A stretch of 32,720 nucleotides of DNA from Caloramator sp. (GTDB lineage Bacteria > Bacillota > Clostridia > Clostridiales > Caloramatoraceae). The position numbers were made by a program, and so were the translations under genes. Within the stretch, counting starts at the first letter, position 1; each line of letters starts with the position of its first letter. The DNA lies in NCBI GenBank assembly GCA_026417075.1, contig JAOADY010000167.1, forward strand, positions 1 through 32,720. The letters are read 5' to 3'. Shown in pieces: positions 26,024-32,720 of the stretch. The notes beneath the pieces are model-generated. The model was not told the DNA's origin and ran no database searches. It saw only the letters and a program-made list of their open reading frames with translations.

Positions 26024-27799
26024 ATGTCCTATTTAAAACTATTGCAGGATAGAATACAGCATTTATCTCAAGATTTATCTTCTGCTCTTGATGTTGATGT
26101 AACGGTTGTTGATGAGAATTATGTAAGAATAGGAGGTACAGGTGGATTTATTGGAGAGATAAATAAGAATTGCCCTGAGAATTCTATATTTGCAAAGGTA
26201 TTAAAAGATGGCAACGAAGAGATAAATATAGATATTAGAAAAAAAGAGAAATGCAAAAACTGTGCTAATCATTTAAAATGTCAAGAAATAGGGAATATGG
26301 CATATCCAATAAAACTTGATGGAAATGTTATAGGGGTAATAGGATTTGTAGCATTTAGTCCTAAGCAGATTAATAATATGATAGCCAAATCCTGTGAATA
26401 TAAAAAAATGTTATCCCAGACTGCTAAAATAATAGAAAATGAAGTTTTGAATATAAAAATAAAAAATAAGCTTATAATTGAAATGGCAGAAATAAATGAA
26501 ATTATAAATTCTATAAATAAAGGAATAGTTATTATAAATTCTGAAGAAGTGATTACCCATATAAATACAAAGGCAATAAAGATATTGGGTATTAATTTCA
26601 GTGAAGAAACTATAATTGGGAAAAATATTCATAAAATAATAAAAAATCTTAAAATAACTGACACTCATAATAAGGAGTTAATTGAAAACTGGGTTATCGG
26701 AGAAAATTATGTAAAAGTTATATATGAAATAAATGAAATAGTTGCTGATAATCAAAAAATTTCAACGCTTATAAGTTTTGATGGTCTAAAAGAAATTATA
26801 AATATTGCAATGAATTATACAAAATCTGATAATATAGATTTTTCTAATATAGTAGGAAAAAGTAAAAAACTAGTAAAGGTAATAGAAAAGGCTAAAATTG
26901 CATCTCTGTCTGATTCTACCATACTCCTTGAAGGTGATAGCGGGACTGGCAAGGAATTGTTTGCAAGAGCAATACATTGTTGTAGTAAAAGAAAAGATGA
27001 AGCTTTTGTTGCTGTAAATTGTGCTAGTATTCCTGAAAATCTTTTAGAATCGGAGCTTTTTGGTTATGAATCAGGAGCATTTACAGGAGCAAGTATTAAA
27101 GGCAAGATTGGTAAATTTGAACTTGCAAATAAAGGTACGCTTTTTTTGGATGAGATAGGAGACTTACCATTGCATTTACAGCCTAAGCTTTTAAGAGCAA
27201 TTCAAGAAAGAGAAATAATAAAGGTAGGAGGTTCTAGTCCTATCAAGGTTGATGTAAGAATAATCTGTGCTACTCATAAAAATTTAGAGCAGCTTGTTGA
27301 GGAAAAAGGTTTTAGAAAAGATTTGTTTTATAGACTTAATGTTATACCTTTAAATATACCTTCATTAAAAGAAAGAGAAAATGATGTAATACTTTGTTCA
27401 GAGTACATATTAAATAAGTTAAGTTTGAAAATGGGAGTAGAAAAGAAATCCTTATCGAAACAGGTTGAAAACTTTTTTTTAAATTATGAATGGCCAGGGA
27501 ATGTAAGAGAACTTGAAAATGTTTTAGAATATGCTGTAACTTTTTCAGCAGGCTGTGAAATTAAAATAGAAGATTTGCCGGATTATTTATTAAATAAAAA
27601 CAAAAAAAATTTTTGTCCTTTGGAAATAAATATAGATGAATGTTCCCTTGAAAGTAAAATTAAACAATTTGAGAAAGATATAATCAAACAATATTTAGAT
27701 AAATATGGAAGAACAACGGAAGGTAAGAAAATAACTGCAGAAAAACTCGGTATTAGTCTTGCAACATTATATAGGAAATTAGAAGAATTCACTTCCTAA
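26024..27799 (+). CDS. Sigma-54-dependent activator, CdsR-like
   Basis: An enhancer-binding protein that uses ATP to open sigma-54 promoters. Of its 591 residues, about 1-130 form a sensory domain with a tight Cys cluster (Cys77, Cys80, Cys86 in CKNCANHLKC). About 155-265 looks like a PAS domain. The AAA+ domain has Walker A GDSGTGKE (304-311), the sigma-54 contact GAFTGA (351-356) and LFLDEIGDLP. The end is a Fis-type helix-turn-helix (ITAEKLGISLATLYRKLEEF). GGAGGG precedes ATG 26024; the upstream in-frame TTG at 25943 lies inside a repeat. It sits next to a sigma-54 promoter and a cysteine desulfidase gene, the arrangement known for CdsR of Clostridioides difficile. Cysteine as its signal is inference. 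Confidence 0.9.
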   Translation: MSYLKLLQDRIQHLSQDLSSALDVDVTVVDENYVRIGGTGGFIGEINKNCPENSIFAKVLKDGNEEINIDIRKKEKCKNCANHLKCQEIGNMAYPIKLDGNVIGVIGFVAFSPKQINNMIAKSCEYKKMLSQTAKIIENEVLNIKIKNKLIIEMAEINEIINSINKGIVIINSEEVITHINTKAIKILGINFSEETIIGKNIHKIIKNLKITDTHNKELIENWVIGENYVKVIYEINEIVADNQKISTLISFDGLKEIINIAMNYTKSDNIDFSNIVGKSKKLVKVIEKAKIASLSDSTILLEGDSGTGKELFARAIHCCSKRKDEAFVAVNCASIPENLLESELFGYESGAFTGASIKGKIGKFELANKGTLFLDEIGDLPLHLQPKLLRAIQEREIIKVGGSSPIKVDVRIICATHKNLEQLVEEKGFRKDLFYRLNVIPLNIPSLKERENDVILCSEYILNKLSLKMGVEKKSLSKQVENFFLNYEWPGNVRELENVLEYAVTFSAGCEIKIEDLPDYLLNKNKKNFCPLEINIDECSLESKIKQFEKDIIKQYLDKYGRTTEGKKITAEKLGISLATLYRKLEEFTS

Positions 27800-27888
27800 T
27801 TCTCAATATTGATAAAAATTATTGTAAATGAGAAATTTAATAAATATTTTTGTTTATTTGAGAATTCTTAAAAACTATGTTTGAGAAT
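27799..27888. promoter_or_regulatory. Repeated TTGAGAAT-type upstream activator sites
   Basis: The gap ahead of the sigma-54 promoter holds four related sites. They are ATTCTCAA (27799-27806, inverted), TGAGAA (27829-27834), TTGAGAATTCTTAA (27858-27871, nearly palindromic) and TTGAGAAT (27881-27888). They lie about 30-120 bases upstream of the -24 element, where activators of this class bind. Binding by the adjacent regulator is inferred. Confidence 0.55.
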
Positions 27889-27917
27889 ATTTATATATAA
27901 TTTTTAGGATAAAAATG

Positions 27918-27934
27918 TTGGCATGATCCTTGCG
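27918..27934 (+). promoter_or_regulatory. Sigma-54 (-24/-12) promoter of the cysteine desulfidase gene
   Basis: TTGGCATGATCCTTGC has GG at 27920-27921 and GC at 27932-27933 with exactly ten bases between, the strict sigma-54 spacing. Flanking bases fit TTGGCAC-N4-TTGC at all but one position. Transcription should start near 27945, giving a leader of under 20 bases. Confidence 0.9.
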
Positions 27935-27962
27935 TATTTAAAGTGCGAAGGGAGGGAAAAAA

Positions 27963-29243
27963 ATGAATTATGATAAAATAGTTAAAGTGTTAAATCAACA
28001 AGTAAAGCCGGCATTAGGCTGTACAGAGCCTGTAGCTGTTGGCATTGCAGTAGCAAGAGCTTGTAAGGAAGTTAAAGGGGAACCTGATAATATATCTGTA
28101 AAGTTAAGTCCCAATATATTTAAGAATGGTATGAGAGTTGGAATTCCAGGGACAAGTCATAGTGGAATACCCTTTGCCATAGCTTTATCAGCTGTTTGTG
28201 GAGATTCTGATTTAGGACTTGAGGTTTTTAAAAATGTTACATTAGAAGATGAAAAAAATGCGGAAAAACTTTTATGCAAAGGAATAGTTGAAATAGGAGT
28301 TGATGACTCTAAAGATAACTTTTATATAAGAGCAGATGTAAAAACTGATAAGGGTTATGCAGTTTGCATAATTGAAGGTTTTCATACTAACATAACCTAT
28401 GTTGAAGCCAATGGAAATGTGATTTATAAAAAAGATTATAAATCCTGTAGTAGTAAAGAAGAACTTGAAAAAATAGGGGATTTAACTATTAAAGAACTTA
28501 TAGAAATAATAGAAAATATTCCATTTGAAGATATAAGATTTCTTCTTGAGGGCGAGAAAATAAATATGGAAATAGCAGCTAAAGGGCTTGAAGAAGGGAT
28601 AGGACTTGGTCTCGGACGAGGAATTAAAAAGTTAATAGATACTGGAACCATTGACAAGGATATGGCAAATACGGTAAGATTTTATACAGCAGCAGCTTCC
28701 GATGCAAGAATGGCTGGAGTTAATATGCCGGTTATGAGCAGTGCTGGGAGTGGAAACCATGGCATTACTGCTATTATCCCAGCTTCAATTGTTTGCCGAT
28801 TTTTAGGCTATGGCGATGAGAAACTTTCAAGAGCACTTGCCCTGAGTCATCTTGTTACAGTTTATATTAAAGAATACACAGGGAGATTGTCTCCTGTATG
28901 CGGCTGTGGTATTGCTGCAGGAGTTGGAGCCTGTGCTTCGGTTGCATGGCTTATAGGATGCGATGATAAGCAGATAGAGGGTGCTATAAAGAATATGATA
29001 GGCAATCTGGCAGGACTTTTATGCGACGGTGCAAAGGGAGGATGTGCCTTTAAACTTTCAACAGCATCTTCAGAGGCAGTTATTCAAGCATATCTTGCTA
29101 AGAATAATGTTATTATATCTGACTATGATGGAATCGTATCAAAAGAAACTGAAAATACAATAAAAAATCTTGGTAAATTATGCAAGGAAGGTTTATCAGG
29201 AGTTGATAATAAGATAATTGAAATAATGCTTGGGGATAAATAA
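27963..29243 (+). CDS. cdsB: L-cysteine desulfidase (UPF0597/CdsB family)
   Basis: It breaks L-cysteine down to pyruvate, ammonia and sulfide with an iron-sulfur cluster and without PLP. The 426-residue protein has the family landmarks: LGCTEPVAVG with Cys20, GIPGTSHSGIPFA and SSAGSGNHGITAI. The C-terminal Cys positions are Cys313 and Cys315 (SPVCGCGIAAG), Cys354 and Cys361 (LLCDGAKGGCAFK), the likely cluster ligands. Related proteins include E. coli CyuA and archaeal L-cysteine desulfidase. AGGGAGGG precedes the ATG, behind a sigma-54 promoter. The SLC1-type symporter follows. A serine dehydratase activity cannot be excluded, because the fold is shared. Confidence 0.9.
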   Translation: MNYDKIVKVLNQQVKPALGCTEPVAVGIAVARACKEVKGEPDNISVKLSPNIFKNGMRVGIPGTSHSGIPFAIALSAVCGDSDLGLEVFKNVTLEDEKNAEKLLCKGIVEIGVDDSKDNFYIRADVKTDKGYAVCIIEGFHTNITYVEANGNVIYKKDYKSCSSKEELEKIGDLTIKELIEIIENIPFEDIRFLLEGEKINMEIAAKGLEEGIGLGLGRGIKKLIDTGTIDKDMANTVRFYTAAASDARMAGVNMPVMSSAGSGNHGITAIIPASIVCRFLGYGDEKLSRALALSHLVTVYIKEYTGRLSPVCGCGIAAGVGACASVAWLIGCDDKQIEGAIKNMIGNLAGLLCDGAKGGCAFKLSTASSEAVIQAYLAKNNVIISDYDGIVSKETENTIKNLGKLCKEGLSGVDNKIIEIMLGDK

Positions 29244-29266
29244 CCCCAGCTATTTCAATTTTTTTC
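29228..29266 (+). terminator. Candidate terminator or attenuator between cdsB and the symporter
   Basis: TGGGG (29231-29235) and CCCCA (29244-29248), extended by GC/GC around a bulged T, span the cdsB stop codon. A TTTTTTT run follows about ten bases later. The short stem suggests partial read-through, which would lower symporter expression relative to the enzyme. Confidence 0.45.
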
Positions 29267-29344
29267 ATTTTAGGGCACTATTTAATAAATATATTATTTT
29301 GATTTAAATAATAGAAAAAAACTATAAAAGCAAGGGGGATTTAA

Positions 29345-30508
29345 ATGTCTAAAATGAAAGATAGTTTAATAGTAAAAATTGTTTTGGCGGTTATATTAGG
29401 TATTATATTAGGATTAACAGTTAATTCAACATTAATAGGAATTATAGCCACTTTGAAGTATATACTAGGGCAGTTTATATTTTTCTGTGTTCCACTTATA
29501 ATATTGGGATTTATTACACCTTCAATAACAGGATTAAAATCAAATGCAAGTAAAATGTTAGGGTGTGCAATTTTAATAGCATATTTATCATCAGTTGGGG
29601 CAGCGGCTTTTTCGGCTATTGCAGGTTACATATTGATTCCGGGGCTTAATATTGTAAGTAATCCTGAGGGACTTAAAAAATTACCTGAGTTAGTATTTAA
29701 ACTTGACATACCACCGGTTATGTCTGTAATGACAGCACTAGTACTATCAATAGTATTAGGGCTTACAGTTATTTGGACGGATTCAAAAAATATAAACAAC
29801 ATTTTAGTAGAACTTAATAATATTATGATGCAGGTAGTAACAAAAATGGTAATACCTATTCTTCCTGTTTTTATATCAGCAACCTTTGCTGGTTTAACTT
29901 ATGAAGGCAGAATAACAAAACAATTTCCGATATTTTTAAAGGTAATTCTTATAGTTATTGTTGGGCATTTCATATGGCTTACATTACTTTATCTAGTTGC
30001 AGGCTTAATATCAAAGAAAAATCCAATGGAAGTTATAAAGCATTATGGTCCTGCGTATTTAACAGCTGTTGGCACTATGTCTAGTGCAGCAACTCTTCCA
30101 GTTGCTCTTAGCTGTGCAAGAAAGTCAAAGGTACTTGATAGGGAAGTTGTAGATTTTGCAATACCTATAGGATCAACTATACATCTTTGTGGCTCTGTGC
30201 TAACAGAAACATTTTTTGTTATGACGGTATCAAAAATATTATATGGAACATTACCGCAAATGCATACTATGGTTATATTTATTATTCTTCTCGGTGTTTT
30301 TGCAATTGGTGCTCCAGGTGTACCAGGAGGCACAGTAATGGCTTCATTAGGGTTAATTACAGGTATTTTAGGTTTCGATCAATCTGGAGTTGCTCTTATG
30401 CTTACTATATTTGCTCTTCAGGATAGTTTCGGAACAGCATGTAATGTTACTGGAGATGGAGCTATAGCACTTATGCTTACTGGAATATTTAAAAATAAGA
30501 ATAAATAA
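29345..30508 (+). CDS. SLC1/DAACS-family symporter, atypical substrate and ion motifs
   Basis: A secondary transporter of the GltPh/SstT fold in the cytoplasmic membrane. The 387 residues show the family's helices and re-entrant loops: HP1 SSAATLP (246-252) and HP2 GAPGVPGG (322-329). Helix 8 has D360, T364, N367 and D371, aligning with the GltPh positions D394, T398, N401 and D405. The arginine that binds an acidic side chain (GltPh R397) is Gly363, so glutamate or aspartate is unlikely and a small neutral amino acid is favoured. The helix-7 NMDGT motif is HLCGS (280-284), losing the sodium-binding Asp. Its position after the desulfidase gene suggests cysteine uptake. GGGGG precedes the ATG. 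I see no sigma-54 site of its own. Confidence 0.88.
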   Translation: MSKMKDSLIVKIVLAVILGIILGLTVNSTLIGIIATLKYILGQFIFFCVPLIILGFITPSITGLKSNASKMLGCAILIAYLSSVGAAAFSAIAGYILIPGLNIVSNPEGLKKLPELVFKLDIPPVMSVMTALVLSIVLGLTVIWTDSKNINNILVELNNIMMQVVTKMVIPILPVFISATFAGLTYEGRITKQFPIFLKVILIVIVGHFIWLTLLYLVAGLISKKNPMEVIKHYGPAYLTAVGTMSSAATLPVALSCARKSKVLDREVVDFAIPIGSTIHLCGSVLTETFFVMTVSKILYGTLPQMHTMVIFIILLGVFAIGAPGVPGGTVMASLGLITGILGFDQSGVALMLTIFALQDSFGTACNVTGDGAIALMLTGIFKNKNK

Positions 30509-30518
30509 AATATAAGAT

Positions 30519-30549
30519 TAAAAAAAGGAGGTTTAACCTCCTTTTTTTA
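30519..30549. terminator. Strong terminator of the cysteine locus
   Basis: A long stem, AAAAAAAGGAGG with CCTCCTTTTTTT around a TTTAA loop, at 30519-30549. A-rich on one side and T-rich on the other, so it should work in both directions. Confidence 0.9.
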
Positions 30550-30600
30550 ATTTAAATATTAGGGTATAATAATTAATAGTATTATTTGGGAGGAATAGAT

Positions 30601-31434
30601 ATGGGAAAACCAAGTATATTCAGTAGCAAATATGAACAACAGATGAAAAGAAGAAGAATAAATATAATACTTATAATACTTATTTTTATAAGCGCTTCTT
30701 ATTTTGGAGGAAAGTATTTTTTAAATAAAAATAACATCAATATTAACATAAACATATTAAAAAATAAGAAGATCACAGAGAAAAAAGTTGATAATCAAAA
30801 AAGAAATATTAGTGCAGATAATACGAATAAGAAAAACACAGTTCCTAAAACTAAAAATAATATCAATACTTCTGTAGAAAATGAAAAAAAGTTAAGTTAT
30901 GAGTATAAAACTGCTAATGGTTCAGTATTAAAAATAAATTATAAAGTAAAGGGAGACTTAAAAGAATTTTTAAATTTGGAGGATACATCCTCTCAGACTT
31001 TCTATGATATTTCTGAAGATAAAAAATATATTATATTTGATGATGTGACATCGAATGATATAATATTAGCCGATGTTAATGGTAATTTTAAAAAGTTAAC
31101 TAAGATGAATTATAAATCCTATTCAACCGGTCATACATATAAAAAAGATAAGATACTTTCATATAATCCTAAATATGTGTGGTCAAGGAAGCCGCATTTT
31201 ACTAGGGATGGAAGGATAGTTTATATTTCTCAGTTGCCTTATTTCAGAAAGAATGGCAAACTTTATTTATGGGTAGTTAATTTTGATGGGAGCGATCATA
31301 AAAAAGTTGGATTTATAGGAAATGATTTAAATTTAGTAACTTATGCTGGATATGATTCGGAAGGTAATATTAGAATAAAATCCAACAATGTTATATATTA
31401 TCTCAAAAAAAATGCATATTATTTAAGCAAATAA
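30601..31434 (+). CDS. Membrane-anchored protein of unknown function, 277 aa
   Basis: I do not recognise the family. A basic N-terminus (KYEQQMKRRR) precedes one hydrophobic helix (about 21-41, INIILIILIFISASYFGGKYF). An Asn/Lys-rich linker of about 60 residues follows. The outer domain, from about residue 100, has short beta-type repeats such as YDISEDKKYIIFDDVTSNDIILAD and PHFTRDGRIVYISQLP...LYLWVVNFDGSDHKKVG. These resemble blades of a TolB-like propeller, though too few for a complete one. The predicted topology places that domain outside the cell. GGGAGG is seven bases before ATG 30601; a TTG at 30586 precedes that site. A TATAAT at 30565-30570 may be its promoter. Confidence 0.8.
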   Translation: MGKPSIFSSKYEQQMKRRRINIILIILIFISASYFGGKYFLNKNNINININILKNKKITEKKVDNQKRNISADNTNKKNTVPKTKNNINTSVENEKKLSYEYKTANGSVLKINYKVKGDLKEFLNLEDTSSQTFYDISEDKKYIIFDDVTSNDIILADVNGNFKKLTKMNYKSYSTGHTYKKDKILSYNPKYVWSRKPHFTRDGRIVYISQLPYFRKNGKLYLWVVNFDGSDHKKVGFIGNDLNLVTYAGYDSEGNIRIKSNNVIYYLKKNAYYLSK

Positions 31435-31521
31435 ATATGACATGTACTATTTTTTTAAAGATACAAAATAAATGCATATTCTTCATATAATTATATAAAG
31501 AACTACTCGGAGGAATATTTG

Positions 31522-32370
31522 ATGTTAAGCTATCACAGCAACTGTGATAAAGATAAAATATCAATGTTTATTAATGATTGTAGCAAAGGAAATAGAACTA
31601 TAGCTTCAATTATAGCCGGATTTTACAGAACATATGGTTTTAGAAATGAGGGTACTGCATTATCTTTAGAGATAGTAAATTCTATTAAAGATGATACATT
31701 AAATTTAAAGGAAAGGAACCTTTTGGTTTGGAACTTGTACTTGCTCTCTAGTGAGAGTATAGATGATGAATTTTACGATGAGGCACAAAGAATGCTTGAT
31801 AGGGCTGAAAAAAATTGGAGTAGAGATGTAATACTTGGGGATGATATTGGAGTATATCATGTTTCATGGATTGAGCAAATATGGCTAAAAAAAGCCGAGA
31901 TTTATCTTCTTATTGGAGATAAAGAAAATTTTGAAATTATGACTGATAGAATACTTTGTAGCAGATTTGAACTATTTAAAAATGCTTATAGGGAAACTGG
32001 GGAAAGCATAATTTATGATAGATGTACTTATAGTTGCTTAGAACTTATGGCAATTGAAATGAGGAAAAGAAATGTAGCATTGGCTAATAAAATAATAAAA
32101 AAAGCTGTGCTTTATAAGGGCGGTTTTGATATATATGATTTGCATAATTTTAAAGAAGCACAAAAAATAGAGAACAATGGAATGGCTTATAAGGCATTTC
32201 AGATGTATTTAAAGGAATATTATAAGCTTTTAGATAGCCAGTATGATAATTTAAAATATGGTTATTGTAGTACATGTTTTTATTTTGATGGTTTTAGGTG
32301 CAATAGATATAATTTATATGTAAATCAGAATAAATCATGTTCATATTATAGGTTAATAAAAAGCATATAG
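31522..32370 (+). CDS. Unknown 282-aa protein with C-terminal Cys motif
   Basis: I do not recognise this protein. About residues 1-240 are helical and could form TPR-like pairs (EGTALSLEIVNSIKDDTL, LVWNLYLLSS, WIEQIWLKKAEIYLLIGDK, AYKAFQMYLKEYYKLL). The last 35 residues hold Cys249, Cys252, Cys260 and Cys273, spaced C-x2-C-x7-C-x12-C, which could bind zinc or an iron-sulfur cluster. There is no signal peptide or membrane segment. CGGAGGA is seven bases before ATG 31522; an adjacent TTG at 31519 is a less likely start. It follows the membrane-anchored gene by 87 bases, possibly in one transcript, and ends before a long stem-loop. Confidence 0.8.
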   Translation: MLSYHSNCDKDKISMFINDCSKGNRTIASIIAGFYRTYGFRNEGTALSLEIVNSIKDDTLNLKERNLLVWNLYLLSSESIDDEFYDEAQRMLDRAEKNWSRDVILGDDIGVYHVSWIEQIWLKKAEIYLLIGDKENFEIMTDRILCSRFELFKNAYRETGESIIYDRCTYSCLELMAIEMRKRNVALANKIIKKAVLYKGGFDIYDLHNFKEAQKIENNGMAYKAFQMYLKEYYKLLDSQYDNLKYGYCSTCFYFDGFRCNRYNLYVNQNKSCSYYRLIKSI

Positions 32371-32382
32371 AAGTTAAAATAA

Positions 32383-32475
32383 AAAAGGCAATCCCCATGG
32401 AACAATATGTAATTTTTTATGGCAGCACAGAAACAGGAACAAACAGGAGTAAAATAAGGGATTGCCTTTTAAACG
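32383..32475 (+). terminator. Long stem-loop with T-tail, terminator or small RNA
   Basis: AAAAGGCAATCCC (32383-32395) and GGGATTGCCTTTT (32458-32470) are perfect 13-bp complements with a 62-base loop, followed by TTTTAAAC. The loop holds a short direct repeat, AACAGGA, twice. As a terminator the loop is unusually large. It may be a terminator interrupted by an insertion, or a structured RNA. Confidence 0.5.
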
Positions 32476-32720
32476 TAGTTAATATTTTGAACTTCGATTA
32501 TTATATTATCCATTATGAATATTTTTATACTATAAAAATAGATTTTTTTGTTATAAAGAATATGAAAAGATATACTACAAAATTTGATTGTGTTAAGTAA
32601 ATATGAAAAAATAGCGTAGCTAGACGTATAATTACTCAAAATTACTTAGGTTTTTACTAAATTCTAAAAAATAGTTTTTAATAAATAGGAAATTTATAAA
32701 AAATAGGCATGCCGAAGGCA
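32471..32720. other. AT-rich sequence without a recognisable gene, ending at a palindrome
   Basis: I see no gene with a ribosome binding site here. Two short hairpins stand out: TAGC-GTA-GCTA near 32612-32622 and TGCC-GAA-GGCA at 32710-32720, the latter overlapping GGCATGCC (32706-32713). The sequence ends exactly on the second hairpin, as if the assembly stopped inside a repeat. Confidence 0.5.

Noticed and set aside
30187-30426. 79-codon plus frame inside the symporter gene
   Set aside because: An out-of-frame reading with improbable Tyr/Cys/Trp content within a well-supported gene.
32397-32600. 67-codon frame after the last gene
   Set aside because: No ribosome binding site, biased composition, and it starts inside the long stem-loop. 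Better explained as non-coding.

Overview
The window looks like one contig from a low-G+C, anaerobic Gram-positive bacterium of the Clostridia. The signs are roughly one-third G+C by eye, heavy use of AGA/AGG and ATA codons, strong GGAGG ribosome binding sites, GTG and TTG starts, CCA-encoding tRNA genes, a clostridial pur gene order, and a sigma-54 controlled cysteine desulfidase. I cannot name the genus. The first 19 bases are a transposase library adapter, so the left edge is an assembly end and purF is cut there. The right edge stops on the last base of a short palindrome, which also looks like an assembly break.

Layout, left to right. (1) 20-5647: purine operon purF(partial)-purM-purN-purH-purD, ending in a hairpin. 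(2) 5859-6101, minus: a small unknown gene, next to an unexplained structured segment. (3) 6293-8233: a soluble-looking lytic transglycosylase and a patatin-like lipase. (4) 8498-9226: rsuA-like pseudouridine synthase. (5) 9504-14447: a TrpR/YerC-type regulator, then pcrA, ligA and a small membrane protein. (6) 14574-20154: a complete oligopeptide ABC transporter, oppB-C-D-F-A. (7) 20179-22057: a 53-residue Cys-rich protein (minus), a possible 33-residue hydrophobic peptide (plus) and a 490-residue unknown protein (minus). (8) 22199-25149: a HypE/PurM-like protein, then rph-rdgB-phosphodiesterase. (9) 25266-25819: six tRNA genes (Pro, Gly, Arg, Arg, Lys, Lys) with two strong promoters and a terminator, followed by two copies of an insertion-end-like repeat. 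(10) 26024-30508: a cysteine catabolism locus. (11) 30601-32370: two unrecognised proteins, then a long stem-loop and AT-rich sequence.

The most interesting functional unit is region 10. It holds a sigma-54 activator with an N-terminal Cys cluster, a textbook -24/-12 promoter with repeated TTGAGAAT-type upstream sites, an L-cysteine desulfidase, and an SLC1-type symporter. In the symporter the acidic-substrate arginine is Gly and the sodium-site NMDGT motif is replaced by HLCGS. Together these suggest inducible uptake and breakdown of cysteine, with a transporter of unusual ion coupling. Other points of interest are the 33-residue hydrophobic ORF whose start lies in a 10-bp inverted repeat, the adjacent Lys tRNA genes that differ only by compensated acceptor-stem changes, and the long stem-loop at 32383-32470.
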